A stretch of DNA of 6,282 bases from Acidobacteriaceae bacterium (GTDB lineage Bacteria > Acidobacteriota > Terriglobia > Terriglobales > Acidobacteriaceae), in the NCBI GenBank assembly GCA_003140705.1, contig PLKU01000159.1, positions 5,521 to 11,802 on the forward strand, in the 5' to 3' direction. Both the position numbers and the translations under genes were made by a program. Under the pieces are notes generated by a model, which searched no databases, was not told where the DNA came from, and saw only the letters and a program-made list of their open reading frames with translations. Below are positions 5,850 to 6,282 of the stretch, one piece after another (the stretch's first letter is position 1; each line of letters starts with the position of its first letter).

Positions 5850-6282
5850 TTGAGCGCAATGTGGAAACCCAGCCAATCAGGACCGATCAACACCAACACC
5901 ACCCCGGAGCCTCCTCGCCCCGCTCCACCCGCCCCAGCCTTTGAAGCCCCCAGTCGCACCCAGCCGACTCCGGCCGGCGATCAGGCCACCATCGGTAAGG
6001 GCTTGTTTATCAAAGGCGAGATCTCCGGCTCAGAGTCGCTTTTTGTCGACGGAAAAGTCGAGGGCAGCATCAACCTTCCCGGCAACCGCGTCACCGTTGG
6101 CCGCAACGGACAGGTCGCGGCTAACATAATCGCACGCGAAATCGTCGTCCTGGGCAAAGTGCGTGGCAACGTAACTGCCTCCGACCGCGTGGACATCCGC
6201 GCCGAGGGCTCTTTGAGCGGCGACGTGGCTGCCGCCCGCATCAGCATCGAAGACGGCGCCTTCTTCAAGGGCGGCATCGACA
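5850..6282 (+). CDS. Bactofilin, N-terminal part (cut by right window edge)
   Basis: Bactofilins polymerise without nucleotide into cytoskeletal filaments, often at the inner membrane, and scaffold cell-shape or wall enzymes. The 144 residues seen begin with a short hydrophobic peptide containing M-W-K-P (4-7). A flexible Pro-, Thr- and Ala-rich linker follows (about 11-45), then the bactofilin (DUF583) core from about residue 47. The core opens with TIGKGLFIKGEISG and shows the spaced Gly and Val/Ile pattern of a right-handed beta-helix with repeats of about 17-18 residues: VDGKVEGSI, VGRNGQVAANI, VLGKVRGNV and RAEGSLSGDV. The usual full length is about 140-200, so the C-terminal part of the core and the tail are missing. 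The TTG start at 5850 is chosen from the ribosome-binding site. Starting at the ATG at 5859 would place MWKP at the very N terminus, where other bactofilins have a short membrane-targeting peptide. The gene is divergent from rnr, with no functional link evident. Family assignment is firm. Confidence 0.93.
   Translation, partial: MSAMWKPSQSGPINTNTTPEPPRPAPPAPAFEAPSRTQPTPAGDQATIGKGLFIKGEISGSESLFVDGKVEGSINLPGNRVTVGRNGQVAANIIAREIVVLGKVRGNVTASDRVDIRAEGSLSGDVAAARISIEDGAFFKGGID

Noticed and set aside
5669..5959. Minus-strand open frame of 96 codons spanning the bactofilin leader and start
   Set aside because: It overlaps the bactofilin coding region antisense, and its residues read as translated hairpins and linker. 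No family signature.
1..6282. CRISPR array, insertion sequence, prophage, toxin-antitoxin or a novel defence locus
   Set aside because: There are no regularly spaced repeats, transposase, integrase or recognisable toxin or antitoxin proteins. All major frames are housekeeping genes.

Overview
The window is ordinary bacterial chromosome: G+C-rich, with closely packed housekeeping genes and no phage, transposon, CRISPR or RNA gene that I can see. The protein set (GTG-started TypA, YggX, a one-domain SRAP protein, a DUF4870/Tic20-like membrane protein, a large RNase R with an insert-bearing catalytic region, a bactofilin starting near M-W-K-P) best suggests an Acidobacteriota genome of the Terriglobia type. 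That placement is inference from remembered protein style, not a search result.

Layout. Positions 1-860, minus strand: the N-terminal 286 residues of the ribosome-associated GTPase TypA/BipA, cut by the left edge. Positions 1106-1378, minus strand: a YggX-family Fe(II)-trafficking / oxidative-damage protection protein, upstream of typA and in the same direction. Positions 1555-2262, plus strand, divergent from yggX: an SRAP (YedK/HMCES) abasic-site-shielding protein with all its catalytic residues. Positions 2465-2842 (stop to 2845), plus strand: a three-helix DUF4870 membrane protein. Positions 2900-5500, minus strand, convergent with it: RNase R. A strong 11-bp hairpin fills the gap between the two stops. 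Positions 5501-5849: a divergent intergenic region with an 8-bp inverted repeat and a chain of stem-loops. Positions 5850-6282, plus strand: the start of a bactofilin, cut by the right edge.

The genes do not form one pathway. TypA and RNase R both act on translation and RNA under stress or cold. YggX and SRAP, which share a divergent intergenic region, both fit defence against oxidative damage, of Fe-S clusters and of DNA respectively. The bactofilin is a cytoskeletal polymer.

I found no evidence of an undescribed multi-gene system. The best leads are small: a REP-like imperfect palindrome that appears to have inserted in frame between the RNB and S1 domains of RNase R, a possible structured 5' leader before the bactofilin gene, and two inverted repeats placed like operators.
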